From Uranotaenia lowii (taxonomy: Eukaryota; Arthropoda; Insecta; Diptera; Culicidae): a stretch of 64,000 nt of DNA. The stretch lies in NCBI RefSeq assembly GCF_029784155.1, contig NC_073692.1, forward strand, positions 434,969,228 through 435,033,227, given 5' to 3'. A program made the position numbers and the translations under genes. The notes under the pieces are model-generated. The model saw only the letters and a program-made list of their open reading frames with translations. It searched no databases and was not told where the DNA came from. Below are positions 1 through 12,097 of this stretch, piece after piece (positions within the stretch are counted from its first letter, which is position 1; each line of letters opens with the position of its first letter).

Positions 1-119
1 TTTTTATCAGTGATATGTACTTAAGAATTAAACTTATAACGCGAAATACTTTGAAAAATTTTTGTTAAACGGTTGACCAGAATAAAGGTTGATACAAAAA
101 AAATAGCCATTTTGTGTTC

Positions 120-500
120 ACTGTTTCTTATGTGATCTTTAATCCTCATCCGGAACCCTGGCCCCGATCGTTATGCTTATCCTTAACTCCGGTCCTTAAC
201 TTGTCTTAATTTTCTCTCGAGTCTTGAACTTTTTTTAACCTGATTCCTGTATGCTGACCTGGATCTTTAATTTTGATCCTAGGATCATAATCCTCATCCT
301 AGATCTTGGATTTTCATTCCGGATTCTGTTCCTGTATCTTGGACCTTGAGTACTGGAACATTCTGATAATTTTCCAGGACTCGATACCCAGATTTATGCT
401 CTGATCCGGTATTTCGGACCCTGATCCTGAACCCTGATTCTAAATCCCGATGGTGGTTCTTGATGCTGATTTTGGACTTGATCTTTAACCCGTGTCTTTG
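120..500. repeat. Degenerate low-complexity tract rich in CCTGATCC/GGACC words
   Basis: This stretch is built from loosely repeated words such as GATCCTG, CCGGA, TGGACC and CCTGAT in no strict period, clearly different from the AT-rich flanks. No open frame spans it. It looks like a decayed minisatellite with a unit near 6-12 bp. The 1-120 and 500-1516 flanks are AT-rich with no feature I can support. Confidence 0.5.
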
Positions 501-1516
501 TTCAGATTTTGATTATGAGTTAGGGCAAATTTTCGTAACAGAACCAGTCACAGTTTGACAATTGCACAAAACAAATCAAATTTATGAAATTTTGTATCCA
601 TTTTTAAAATCAATGATTTCCAAATTTTATTTAAATTCCTAAATATAATTTTCAAAAATTTAACTACTCTGGTGGATAAAGTTTATGAAAAGAAATCTAT
701 AGAAATGATGATTTGCAAGTTTTTCATATGATTTTTGAATGCATTTATTTCATTTTCATCCCAATATGCGGTCACATGTTTTATTGTCAAATCATATGAA
801 AGCATAATGATTTTTGTCAAATACAATGAATTTTATTTTGCAACCTTGATGCTGAACTAACCATATGATTTTCTTTCTATACTAATTTTATTTTCACACT
901 TTCAAAGATACAAGAAAATCTATCTATACATCATTATAGAAGAGAAAATGATTATTTATTTTAAGGAATTAAGTATATTTGAAGTGATTTATACCTAATT
1001 GATTCTCTTCAATTTTCTTATTTTCTTAAGTTTCGTGATATTTTTTTCTCAAAGTAACAACATATTTTTTATTTGTTTTTTTATCAATTTAGAGAGACTT
1101 TAAAAGTTTTTAGTTTATTCATCTCTGTTAATTCTTTTCCTTTCATTGTATTCATGGATCTAAATAAAATTTTCAAATATAACGTTCATGGTAAATTAGC
1201 AAAGCATAGCATACCATAGCATTGGGTGACTACACACATCTTGCATCGGCTGATACACAAGGTACATCTCATAATTAAAACCAACACAAGATGCCAAAAT
1301 GAGAATTCTCATTTCAAGTGTAATTTTTAAGACTATAATTAACATTTCAGGTGCAGAGAACTTATGCGAACCAGGGTGTTTCATTCAGAAAGGTGGGGAA
1401 AGGTATTGTTTTTAGAGAAAACCCTAGCCTGAAAATAAGATGAATTAGCAAAAGAATAATGTAAACATGATAAACAAATAATTTTCAAAATGAAACGATC
1501 TCACAGGTTTACATTA

Positions 1517-1727
1517 GTCGCCAACCATGGCCTAGAGGATAGCGTTCAGGTCTTCTAATCTAGAGGTCATGAGATTGAATCCCGGTCACGGCATACATAG
1601 TACTCTTTCTGTGTGCTAGTGGTTTTACCGTTTGTAAAATGCTAGCCATTATATCCTAAATTTGATCTCTTCAAAGAAACACGAAGTTTCACTGAGATCC
1701 TATATGTGTGTGTTCGATTTTTGATAG
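1517..1727 (+). repeat. tRNA-Arg(TCT)-derived SINE, copy 1
   Basis: The head (about 1517-1592) resembles an Arg(TCT) tRNA: an A-box-like TGGCCTAGAGG, an anticodon loop CTTCTAA and a B-box-like GATTGAATCCC. The body continues with CATACATAGTAC, TAGTGGTTTTA and a small hairpin GAAAC-ACGAA-GTTTC. It aligns along its length with 15374-15596 on the other strand, and both start at GTCGCC. The tRNA fold is degraded, so this is a retroposon and not a tRNA gene. Small minus-strand open frames across its end are accidental. Confidence 0.75.
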
Positions 1728-1828
1728 TGATAGGCTTTATCCAGTGCTGTCTTCTAATTCTTTCTGGTTCCGGTAATCTTGAGGCTGGTAGCAACCAAAT
1801 ATTCTCAATATCACTCTTCCTAACGAGC

Positions 1829-1972
1829 CTATAGTAAACAAAGAGACGAAATGTCACGATTGGAATTTTTGATTTTCTGTCAGTGTCATTCCAATCGAGC
1901 AAAACCAAGCAGTCTTAAAGGCAAGCTCATTATTTCAAAAGGGATCAGATTGCGCCTCTTTGTTTACTATAG
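1829..1972. repeat. Inverted repeat with perfect 17-bp arms
   Basis: CTATAGTAAACAAAGAG at 1829-1845 is the exact reverse complement of 1956-1972, with about 110 bp between the arms. It could fold into a hairpin or be the ends of a very small foldback or MITE. No target duplication was recognised. Confidence 0.6.
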
Positions 1973-2099
1973 TTTCTTTACCACTTCCTTGCAAGCAAGC
2001 GCAAATTACTTGTTCGTATAAACCTCAGTAAGAAGCAATATGAGCAAACAAGTAAAAGAAAATGTCTTGAATGCCTCTTCTTTTCATTCTAATTTTAAT

Positions 2100-2312
2100 G
2101 GATATTCACTTTTCAAATGAACCACAAAATTCTGCAACAATTTTTGCCCGAAAATAAGATCCGAGCAGCACAACAAAACACCAATTGTATTTCTCTGCAA
2201 ATAATTTGGATGCATTTCAATCGATTTTAAAATATATCAATCGCAGCAGAAGTCATTAAAACACGACAGCGGAAAAAAACATATCTGTTCTCGAGCACGG
2301 CTTGCTGCGATC
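2100..2312 (-). repeat. Repeat terminus shared with the 2.3-kb insert at 41 kb
   Basis: Read on the minus strand from 2312, the sequence starts GATCGCAGCAAGCCGTGCTC, then a T-rich run, GCTGTCGTG and TTGATATATTTTAAA. The same order occurs from 41256 downwards at the end of the insert in the gypsy element. The boundary is sharp in both copies, so it is a real element end. The family is unknown; the other end of this copy was not found. Confidence 0.55.
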
Positions 2313-2369
2313 AATAACAATGTTCGTAGTAATTTGAACAAAAAAGATCATAAAAAGTATAACAGATAA

Positions 2370-3360
2370 AGGGTGATACGGTCAAAATTTGGTCAATATC
2401 AATTTGACGTATTTCTTTCAATTTTGCATTAAAAAAACCAAAACAACCCTCATTTTGAAGATGTGTGTGTAGAATGTTGCTCCTATTTTGATTTTGTAAT
2501 TCACTCTTCAGTTGTCAAAATGCCGTCCAAGGAAGAAGAGCAGCGTATCAAAATTTTGCTCGCGCATCGCGAAAATCTGAGCGAAAATCGTACGCAAAGC
2601 TGGCGAAATCGCTAAAAGTTGCCAAATCAACCGTTACAAACGTAATTAAAGTGTTTGGGGAACGTTTGTCGACAGCCAGGAAGTCTGCATCGGGAGGAAA
2701 TCGAAAACCGGAAGCAAAGAAAGTTGCCGGTAGTTTCAAGCGAAACCCTAACCTCTCTCTCTGGGTGTATCGTCTACAACCGTGCATCGAGCCAACGAGT
2801 TGGACTATCGACTTATAAGAAGGTAGTGACTCCAAATCGCGATGATAAACAAAATACGACGGCCAAAGCGCGATCCCGGAGGCTGTACACGACGATGCTG
2901 ACGAAGTTTGACTGCGTGGTGATGGACGACGAAACCTACGTCAAAGCCGACTACCAGCAGCTTCCGGGACAGGAGTTTTATACGGCAAAAGGAAGGGGAA
3001 AGGTAGCAGATATTTTCAAGCACATGAAACTGTTAAAGTTCGCGAAAAAATATCTGGTTTGGCGAGCCATCTGTACCTGTGGCTTGAAAAGCAGCATTTT
3101 CATAGCTTCCGGGACTGTCAACCAAGAAATTTACGTGAAAGAGTGTATGAATAAACGTCTGCTGCCTTTCCTGAAGAAACACGGTTGTTCCGTACTGTTT
3201 TGGCCGGACTTGGCATTACGGAAAAAAGGCCATGGAGTGGTACGCCGCCAACATCGTGCAGGTGGTTCCCAAGGACAAGAACCCTCCCAACACGCCAGAG
3301 CTCCGCCCAATTGAGAAATACTGAGCTATCGTCAAGCGCCACGTGCGCCACCTATAATGT
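2370..3360 (+). pseudogene. Tc1/mariner (DD37E-type) transposase, degraded
   Basis: The sequence begins at about 2370 with a terminal-repeat-like AGGGTGATACGGTCAAAATT, followed by an ATG at 2520 and a lysine/glutamate-rich start typical of the N-terminal helix-turn-helix of IS630/Tc1/mariner transposases. A 219-residue open stretch (2655-3314) carries the first catalytic aspartate in VVMDDETYVK, a conserved PGQEFY...KGRG segment, an ICTCGLK segment and FWPDLA, as in DD37E-type elements known from mosquitoes. After FWPDLA the frame breaks; the NPPN...LRPIEKY region continues in another frame and is closed by a TGA where the family has Trp. Stops also interrupt the N-terminal part. It should cut and paste its own element by recognising the ends; this copy cannot encode a working enzyme. 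The right terminus was not identified. Confidence 0.8.
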
Positions 3361-3794
3361 ATACTATGAATCACCCTTTTTTTCAAATCAAGGCTATTTT
3401 GATAACTTTTACTGTTTCCTAAAACTTGACCTTGAAAAATTACTCTTAATTTTTAATGTGGTCGAGGTTATGACAAATTTAGCTCTTGTCTTCCTTCGGC
3501 ACAAAAACAACAAATTTGACTTTTTATCACTCCACCACAGTGTCGGATTCATCGATTGAATCTTCCGGAAACAGCATTTGGTTTGATGCACTCGCGTCCG
3601 TTCACGCCAAAATTCATTAATCGACTGACTTTATCATCTCTCTCTTTCCTAACCGTTTCTACAAAAGCCTTTTACACGCTCACAAAATAACATTCAATTC
3701 GATGTGTATATTGAACAAAATCTTTAACCATTACTTTGAGCTATTTAATTCTCCTACGGTTCATCTGTATCCTACACACAGTTTTCACGAAATG

Positions 3795-4565
3795 GCACGA
3801 TTTCAGATCCAACAAGAACAGAGAATCGACTTTTTTTTTATCTTTTTGAGTTCTATGCTGGCAAAACGGTCGCATTTGGAGGCAGTCTTCTTTGTATATT
3901 TATACATTCATCGTGTCGATCGTTATGAAACACTGACTAATTTGCTGGCTCTATAGATCGCCATTGCTTCAAGTGCAAGACATCTAATTTTTCTATTTTT
4001 TCTTTTATCTCCGAATAATCTCCGAGAAATCTAAAAAAAACTTGACAAAGAAAATTTTCTAGCTGGAAACCTGCCAGGTGCCCGCTAAAGATGCCTGCAT
4101 AACTTTTTAAAATATCTTCCCGCTAGTGGTCCTAAAATTTTGCGCACGATTTGACCACCGTATTTTGAAAATTATACCGGAGGGCAGCTGTTTTACCATG
4201 TACAAATGAAGTTAGTCCCTTCATTTATCAGTTAGACGAACTTGTCAGCAAAAATATCCTTTTTATCACTTCCCTTATTCAAATTTGATTCCGCTTGATA
4301 AAATCTTTCACATTCCTCAACTTCATGAAATCAAACATTTTCACTTTAAAAAAAAAATCACTGTTAGATCCTCTAGGACTCCATTAACGATTTAACACAT
4401 GAATAGTGGTCGAATAGTTAAAATACAGCTGTTTTTGGGTCTTCCACTGGGATCCTCCGAGAATTTTTCTCGGTACTGCCAAAAAAAAGTTGTCTATGAA
4501 CTGAAGGTGCTATCTTCAAAACCACTTTCAAATTGTCACCAAATTTTGTACACGTACACACGCAC
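3795..4565 (+). repeat. Dispersed non-coding repeat, copy A
   Basis: About 770 bp align in the same orientation with 49745-50560. Shared landmarks in order are ACGGTCGCATTT, GGCAGTCTT, a GGAAACCTGCCAG block, TTTGACCACCGTATT, AGTTAGACGAAC, TCACATTCCTC, TGGTCGAATAGTT and CAGCTGTTTTTGGGTC. Neither copy has a useful open frame. An old family of unknown class. Confidence 0.7.
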
Positions 4566-4779
4566 TCCCCTGAAAATTGAGGCATTCAAAAGTAATTTAG
4601 AAAATATAGTGTTGCATTTTTTCGAATATGTCCTGCGAATCCTGCGACTTGAGAAGCAGCTGATCGGCTAGTTTTCAGACGGGAAACTTTTTTCGATTGA
4701 TCTAGTATCCATTTTATGTAGGTACGGATCGATTTTTTTCACCCATGAAGGCTAAGGATGTTTTAGAAAATATGAAATT

Positions 4780-5265
4780 CAAGTTAATTATCAAACATCC
4801 GAGCAGAGTCATCGTATGAATCTGAAGAGAAGTTTCTTTTAATGGATTGAAGATGCCTCTTGTTTTCAAAAAAGCTGGAGTATAAGTTGAGCATTTTGAA
4901 GAATCAAGTGCTTCCGTGGATTCGTGAGAACTTCAGTGAATCTGAAAAATTGTATTTCAACAACATAGAGCCCATGCCATACTTCAAAACGGACCCAGCC
5001 CTGGCTAGAGGATAATATGAAGTTTTGGCCGAAGATCTTTGGCCTCCGAGCAGTCTGGATTTTAACCCACTCGATTATCTAATGGAAGTGAATCTTCAAG
5101 CGAAGGGCTTTGAATCCTCTTACCCAAGTGTCGATTTTCTGAAGGATTCCATATCTGAGGTGTGGGCTTCAGTGTCAGAGGCTTATATAGCTAAGAAATG
5201 CTCCTGATTCAGATCTCGCCTGGCGATAAGAGTTTAGAACGAAAGTGGACACAGCAATTGATTGT
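4780..5265 (+). pseudogene. Tc1/mariner transposase C-terminal remnant
   Basis: This is a second mariner-type relic, distinct from the one at 2.4-3.4 kb. One frame shows a block ending near 4920 followed by two stops at about 5011. A 60-residue piece at 5025-5207 then contains LWPPSSLDFNPLDYLMEV, matching the conserved (W)PPxSPDLNPLDY motif that carries the last aspartate of the DDE/D triad. SFRSRL- and GHSN-like remnants follow after another stop. The N-terminal DNA-binding half is missing, and no terminal repeat was recognised. It lies immediately after the dispersed repeat, so it may be part of a composite insertion. Confidence 0.7.
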
Positions 5266-5269
5266 TACT

Positions 5270-8200
5270 TTAGATGTTTATCTACAGGTAAGAATGAATA
5301 AAAAGGTTTTAAAATCATGTTAACATCAAAAAAATTGTTGTTGAACCTTTTAGACAGATTTTCCTTTTTTTATAGGTCATACTGTTCTCCTAGTTTCATA
5401 TTTTATGTTTTTCAAACAAAAAAACTCAAAGATTCCAAACTATCGTTTTCCTCAACTTTTCTGTTTACATTTCGAGGCTCATGTCAGCCTTATAAATGTT
5501 AACTTAATTAACATCTTATGGGATGATTATATTATCACAGGAATTTGCCCCACTAACAAAGTTAACCTTCTCGTCCCTTCTTCAATGCTGACTGAATGTT
5601 GGGTGAAGCCTACAAAAAAGAAAATAATAAAAAAGAAGCGCGCAAGAAATTTTCATAACGAGGTAAAACCGGACGCGAATCATCCCCTCATTTTAGTGCC
5701 ATTTCCCGCGCAAACGATTATGGTGATTATTCCCTTATTCCCCAGTGCAATAATCACACAAAAATCTTTCCTTCCACACTGACTGTGTCAAGACATCGCA
5801 TTGGTCGGTCCTCACCCGAAAGTCCTCATTTTCCAACTTCCGTCTGGATTTTCACCGGGTTATTTTCCTTCCAGTTTGGCTTTTGTTTTTCCTGCACACT
5901 TTGATTTTTTTTTCTTCGTTTGCTCATGATGATTTGCACATTTTAACGCGGCTTTTACACTTTTCTGCTGACTGTTTCTCTTCTCACTCTCATCATTATC
6001 GCCTAGAGTATTGTTATCTTTTATGGCTGCAAACCGGTACCTTTTAGTAGGAAGGTAGTGTTGAATGCTAAAATTCTTGCGCTGTTTTGGAGAATGTTTT
6101 CGGGTGGGAAGGAAAGCAGTTAATTGACACTCCTCAAATCAAACTAAACGGAGGTAAAATGGGGGCAAAAATATGAACAGAACTCAAACGAAACATGGAG
6201 GGATCATTACATTAAACAAACAGGAAATTGAGTAGGAACACCTTTCAGATAGTTGCCTTTCAGATTTCTCAGTCTGCGATTTTAGGTGTCCCGATAAGCG
6301 AGGGACTGGTTTTTCTTTCAGTTGTTTTGAATTTTTGGAAAAACTGGAACAGTCACCGGAAGCTTTTTGATTGATTGGGATCTGATGGGTTGGTTGCTTG
6401 GAAAAACTTTTACACTTTTCGATCATAGTAGGTCACAATGTATTTACTTACAGTAGGCGTTGTAGATCAACAAGACACTTTTGCCGAACAAGGTTCACAT
6501 TTATCACTGGTTCCTTTGATCTAGTCGCTTTAGCAAAATGTCGTTTGATATCGAACGCTAGCCTCAGTTTTGGACGGTTTCAATAGATACTCTCATCGAA
6601 TGACACTAAAACCCGCCCAAAACTAACACGAGCATCCGAAATTTAAAGTCAACTTTAACACTTTTTATTTAACCATGTGACCGTAGCGAAACTGCTTATC
6701 CTTTACCTTTAACAATGTTCCAGAAAATAAACCAACAATTATTTAAACACAAATCTTAACTGGCAAACGATGAGCTGTAAAGAAATTAAGGTTATTTTCA
6801 CAAAGACGCTGAAACTGGATCCGATAAGAAAAAAGATGTTTGTTTCCCATTTTCAAACTTCTTACCGACTTTTTTTCCTCTCACTTAGCATCGCAGCCAA
6901 AATAGCGTGAGAAAGCTTGCGAAGTGTTTGCCCCAGCACACAGCAGCCACTTTTCCGAGCAGCTCTCGGATACTCGACAACACCCAAAAAAAAACAGAAA
7001 GTAACTCAAAATTCTAAAACGAAAACTCCACGCTCGCGAAGGCAAACAAACCAACCGGTTAAGTAAGTGATATGAATAGTAAAAGCTTTTGCTTTCACCC
7101 TCCGATGCTTTTGCTCGCTGATGGAAGCTAGCTACATAGCTGGGGAATGCGAGGAGGGCAGCCAACCGGAAAGCTCATCACAATCCTGCTGCAGCATGAT
7201 ATTTTTCTTGAAACATGCCAACCTCCTGGCTGCATCGTTGCACATCTCACATCACATGTTGCCACATTTCTCAGGATGTTTTTGGCGTTTTCTGAGTGTG
7301 TGCTGTGTACCTTGAGTTGGATCACTTTTATTTTTTGTCTATCTCTAACTAGATGTGTTATTATTCAGTCAAACTCGCGAACCTGAACGGTCCAGGTTGC
7401 ATCCGGTGTTGCAGTACCTATGCATAACTTCGAAAAAAAACATAGTGAATGTACTATCAAAAATTTTGCATATGTTCCTGCAAGTCTTTAAGGTAACCTC
7501 CAATTTTTTTCGAGGATACTGACAAAATATTCCAGATAGAATTTGATTTCCTGGAAAACAACCTACGATATGGTCACTAGACTGCTGTAAGCTTAGTGTA
7601 GAAATTTCAAATTTATAAATTTTTACACCTCCGTACAATGAGTTTTAATTTTGTATGGAAAACTGCATGGGAAAACAAAATTTATCAAATAAAAATCACA
7701 AGAGATGTACTGAAAGTTCAAAAAAGTTCAAGAAAGTTTAAAAAAGATTGGTTTTGGAAATAAAAATAGATTGAACGATGGAAAATAATAAGTACTAAGC
7801 TAAAACAAGGCCGCTTTTAAGAAGAAACGTTCGAAAGATGTTTTGAAAATGTTAGTCTAGGGTAATAAGCTCTTATCCAATATCGCTAAATCGCTAAGTG
7901 TCACGATGCACATAAAACAACAAAGCATTAGGCAATGGATGTATGGGAAAAAAATTCATGATCGAATTTTAAAAATTGACCATATACATTTGTAGATTGA
8001 TTTCTGCTCAATCAGACTTGATTTAAGGGTTCCTCAAAGTGCTCAAAGTTTCAGTTTTTTGACCCTCAAAACGACCAATTAGAGGACCAAAGAAAATCGG
8101 AAAAATTGATATTAAATTATAATGCCAAATGACTATAAAATACATAAGACTTCGTAATCTAGTGTTATCTAAAAAAAATTTATTTATCTAAAATGAACTT

Positions 8201-9066
8201 AGAAATTTTTTATGCTAAATGACTTAGAAAAGCGTGAAACGTAGAGATCTGGTGTTATCTCGAAAACAATGTCTTGGTCGAAAATCGACTTTCTGGAACT
8301 TGGCCGTTTTTTTGGAAAACTCACTTCACAAATAAATGCGTTCAAGAAAGAATGAAATTCCACAAGCACAAACTTTCAACATTGACAGGCTGCCATTTTC
8401 CTCACAGTGGATGTTTTTTCATAAAACTTTCACTCATGCATTTTATAAACTCTCTTTTAAGGTGACTCTCAGTTATATGGAGGTGTTCAAAAGCCAAAAA
8501 GTCATTTCTTCCACCCCCTTTTTTGATTTTTTTATCAACTTTTTTTATCAAGCTAGCTGTGCAAAATTTCATTTCAGTTGGACAACTTTTAGAAGACCCT
8601 TAAACGGCTTAAAATAAAAAAATGGTAAAATTTGCATTCGAAAAATTACAATTATTTCTGGCAACTTTATACAAAAGTTAACAATTTCATTGTAGTGAAG
8701 ATTTATAAATCTAGTAACAACATTTTAGAAGACAACAAGTACTTTTGAACTTAGTTATAGACGGGTCATTCCTTTCCAAGTGACTATGAAAATGTATCGA
8801 CTCTCTCGTTTTCTCGGAACTATCATTTGAGCACTTACATCCCTCTGATTTTAAGCGCCTTTTTGCCAAAAAAAACGATCAAACTTACCACACTATTTTT
8901 CAAATTAACTGTTTCTTGAAAAGTTTGAACATATATTCTTTTTGTTTAGCTCCATGTTTTAAAGAAACAAAAATTGGTAAAATTTATGTTTTTCGGCAAT
9001 CTTTATATCAGAAACCACTGCACAAAATTGTACAAAATTAGCATCTTTCAGTTACCAAAAGTTTTG
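5270..9066. other. AT-rich stretch without supported genes
   Basis: Short open frames exist on both strands, but none shows a recognisable domain, biased codon use or splice-bounded structure. The only internal structure seen is the duplicated segment near 8.12-8.26 kb. It is probably intergenic or intronic. Confidence 0.5.
8122..8260. repeat. Diverged tandem duplication, period about 90 bp
   Basis: ATGCCAAATGACT...TCTAGTGTTATCT (8122-8170) recurs as ATGCTAAATGACT...TCTGGTGTTATCT (8212-8260). Identity is moderate, so it is an old local duplication. Confidence 0.55.
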
Positions 9067-9511
9067 TCAATATATATTAAAAGAATGTTTGTCTGTCTGT
9101 CTGTTTCCTATTGACTCGGGAACTACTGAACCGATCAATGTGAAATGTTGTGTGTAAGAGTTTTTGAGGTCGGAGATGGTTTCTCAAATATGATTCATTG
9201 ATTGATTTATTGATGATTTATTGAATTAACAAATAAGTTTTAACCAAATTAGACGATATGTTGTATTGAAAGACGCTTTCCATTTTATTTAACGATGACT
9301 CTCATATTCAAAAAATGTAACATACATATTATTAACAAAACCAATGTCACAAATCTGCCTGTATTTAAATAACTCTCCCGCTTCAAAAAGGGACGTGTTT
9401 TTTAAGAAAAAATAATTCGCTTCTGAAAAATGATAAAATTTTATTAAAAATGAAGTTTATTTAAATAATAATACTTTTATCAATTATTTTCTCATTGTAG
9501 GGGTCAGCTAG
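9067..9511 (+). mobile_element. Short non-autonomous Helitron-like element
   Basis: The element starts with TCAATATATATTAAAAGAATG followed by GTCTGTCTGTCTG and GAACTACTGAACCGATC, a signature of very abundant insect Helitron-derived repeats. It ends with GGGTCAGCTAG followed by T. A 5' TC, a 3' CTRR-type CTAG end, no terminal inverted repeat and no target duplication are the hallmarks of Helitrons, which move by a rolling-circle-like mechanism using a Rep/helicase supplied in trans. It has no coding capacity. A hairpin just before CTAG is not obvious, which lowers confidence in the exact class. Confidence 0.6.
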
Positions 9512-10474
9512 TGTTTAATATTGACGAATAAAGTTTAATCATTAAACTCATAACATTTGTTTTATACTTTTATACAAAGCGCAATCGCGCCGAGTAAAAA
9601 AAACGAGATATCTCGTAGTTGGTTCGCAATGTGTTAAGATAATTGAATAAATGTTGTGATAGAGGAGTAGGCGATGCCTTCTACGCACCGCTTGCGTTTT
9701 TTTTTCTGTCCGCGACTTTTGTTTTGTTTTTGTTAATTTATAAGATTTCATTTTAATTTCGAAGGAAACTATTGAAAAGTTCAACCACCGAATAGGGAAG
9801 AAAAACCATAAAGTGACCAGCGTGGTACCGGGTCAATTGGGATTGTGCTGATGTGGAAGTGTTGAAAGAAAGATACCAACCAGGGGCAACTACGCGTGCT
9901 TACGTTTGATTCTAAATGCTGATGAGAGAAAATTAAGCATGCGTTTGATTCCATTGTTTCTACAAAACAAATATTTTATTTTCTGGGAATGTGAAATTTA
10001 AAACGATGAAAATCAAATGAATCCCACTAGTCGTAGTTAACGGTCGTCGTTCGTTCTTTTTCGATAGTGTCTATTCTTTTCACGGTCGTGTTTATCCCTT
10101 AACCAAAGATTGTTTCCGCATTGCTAAGCAGAAGCAAATAAATATGATAGTTCAATTGGCATTTAATGTGAAGTCAAAGTCAAAACATGAGTACCGGTCA
10201 CAAATAGACGATCCGTTGTGAGTCGATAGTAAGATGATCGTAAAGATTCCTCGGCCAGAGCATATTTTTTTCGAACGCGACTTGTGGGTTGTTGAAGAAA
10301 AGTGTGATGATGCTTGGCTATCGCTCAGTTCTAATTTCAATTGACGAATTCATCAAGATTGTCCGAACAACAGATATTGGCAAGTTAAGTATTCTCCAAG
10401 CTTTCGTTTTAAATATTTTATAAACTTAATTAAACATTGACAAGTATGATATTGAGTACGATATACGAATACGA
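9512..10474. other. Unique stretch, no gene supported
   Basis: It holds no convincing coding, RNA or repeat signal. A few short open frames look random. Confidence 0.4.
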
Positions 10475-10477
10475 ATA

Positions 10478-10629
10478 CGATATACGAATCTCAGAATCAA
10501 TATTGAACCAATAAACGATTCATTGAATACATTGAGCTAAAAATGCTACGATTCGATATATGATATATGAATCTCAGAATCAATATTAAACCAATAAACG
10601 ATTTATTGAATACATTGAGCTAAAAATGC
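10478..10629. repeat. Two-copy tandem duplication, period 83 bp
   Basis: GAATCTCAGAATCAATATT begins at 10486 and again at 10569, and both copies run through ACCAATAAACGA, TTATTGAATACATTGAGC and TAAAAATGCT with very few differences. A recent local duplication, flanked on the left by a short GAATAC/GATATAC run. Confidence 0.85.
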
Positions 10630-11194
10630 TTTGAACACTTTAAAATTTCTCTAATGTTTCCGATTTAGAATCTTCGTATACAAAATATGTCATTTTCTAC
10701 CGCTCAAGGACCTCACATATATGCTTTAAAAAAATCTTAGTTACTCATTAACAGTTGAAAATTTTTAAATTTCATAAGGAAAATCAAAAAACAAATTTTG
10801 AGTTTTTCGATGAAATATTTTCATTGGCCTGTTCCAAGTAAACCTTCATCCGCTATTTGACAGTGAATATCTCAATTGTATATTATGCACTTTGTGGTTA
10901 ATTTGTTTTCTCCATGCAATCGTGAGATCAATATGAGGCAAAGAGTTGAATTGCAGTGATGAGTTTACAAAAACGATCTTATTCAGTTATCACCATCTAC
11001 ATAACAAGTTAAAAATTAAAAAGAACAAATATGAAATTCACTTCATCCATAAAAAAAAAAAATATTTTTTTAAATATCTTTTTATAAAATTTATTCGAAG
11101 TTTGATGAAATTATCTTTACTCTGAAAGGTCGTTTTTGAAAACACGTTAGTGAATCTAGAAAAAGAAATAGCGAAACAAGCTACACAGCAAAAA

Positions 11195-11345
11195 TTAATT
11201 GTAAAATTACGGTAAATGTCCTGTTACAAAAAGGAGCAGGATTTCCACGGCAATTTAAAGAGCAACAAAATCACGTGACATTTATTTTTACGTGATAATA
11301 TTTTTTTACAGGCTGCTCTAAAATTACAGGCTGTAAATTAGGAAA
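11195..11345. repeat. MITE-like palindromic repeat, copy 1
   Basis: It contains TGTAAAATTACGGTAAATGTCC, an ATCACGT...ACGTGAT inverted pair and TTACAGGCTGTAAA words. Related words occur at 13144-13320. It has the style of a small foldback transposable element, but its termini and target duplication are not clear. Confidence 0.4.
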
Positions 11346-12097
11346 GACAGTTCCTCTTGGAATTTGTTTTGTTTATATTTTTGCAACCTGATTTAATGGC
11401 AACTTTTTATTTCCAAATAAAAACCATCTATTAGCAATAAGCTTAATTCATTATTATTTAATCTCATCATGTGTATATTTACTTTCTCCTACACACTACG
11501 CCTGGGAATGAAAACGCTTGGATCGAATTTTATCTTAAAAGAACCCATCTCCGTACAGATTACCACGTCAAATGCCGTTTTAATTTAGCAAAATCAGCAA
11601 GTTTGTCGGCGGTCAGACTGTTCAGAACTTCAAGTGATAAAAGTTACCTCTTCTTCCTCCTCCTTGGTTCTGCAAAGTGATCGCACCGTTTTTTTTCGGA
11701 ATAGTGAAAATGTTGGCAGTCAAACAGTAATAGCTTTTGACACATTCCACGCGCTTGTATCGCTCAAAAGTGATTTTTATCCGTTCGCGTATCAAAAAAT
11801 CTCAAAATTGTCTATAATTTTGATAATTCAAATCAGACAAAACCAACGGAAAAAAGAGAAAAAAGTTTTTTAACACATGTTTTGGATGATTTTGAAAATT
11901 ATTTTTTTTTTTTTGTTGAAAAAAAGGTGTTTTTGACAACTTTTACAAAATCATTAATTTTAACATATGGATGATTTTTTTTTTTTGAAATATTTTAAGT
12001 GTGTTCAGAAGCCAAAAAAACACGGCTTCATTTTGTAGAAAAAAGAATTTGTTTATATCCAATGTAGTTGGTTTGAAAAGCAAATAAAAACAGTCGC

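Noticed and set aside
1642..1908. 88-codon minus frame with a QHWIKPI segment reminiscent of HARBI1-type proteins
   Set aside because: Its C-terminal part lies inside a SINE that also exists at 15.4 kb, and the match is a few residues only.
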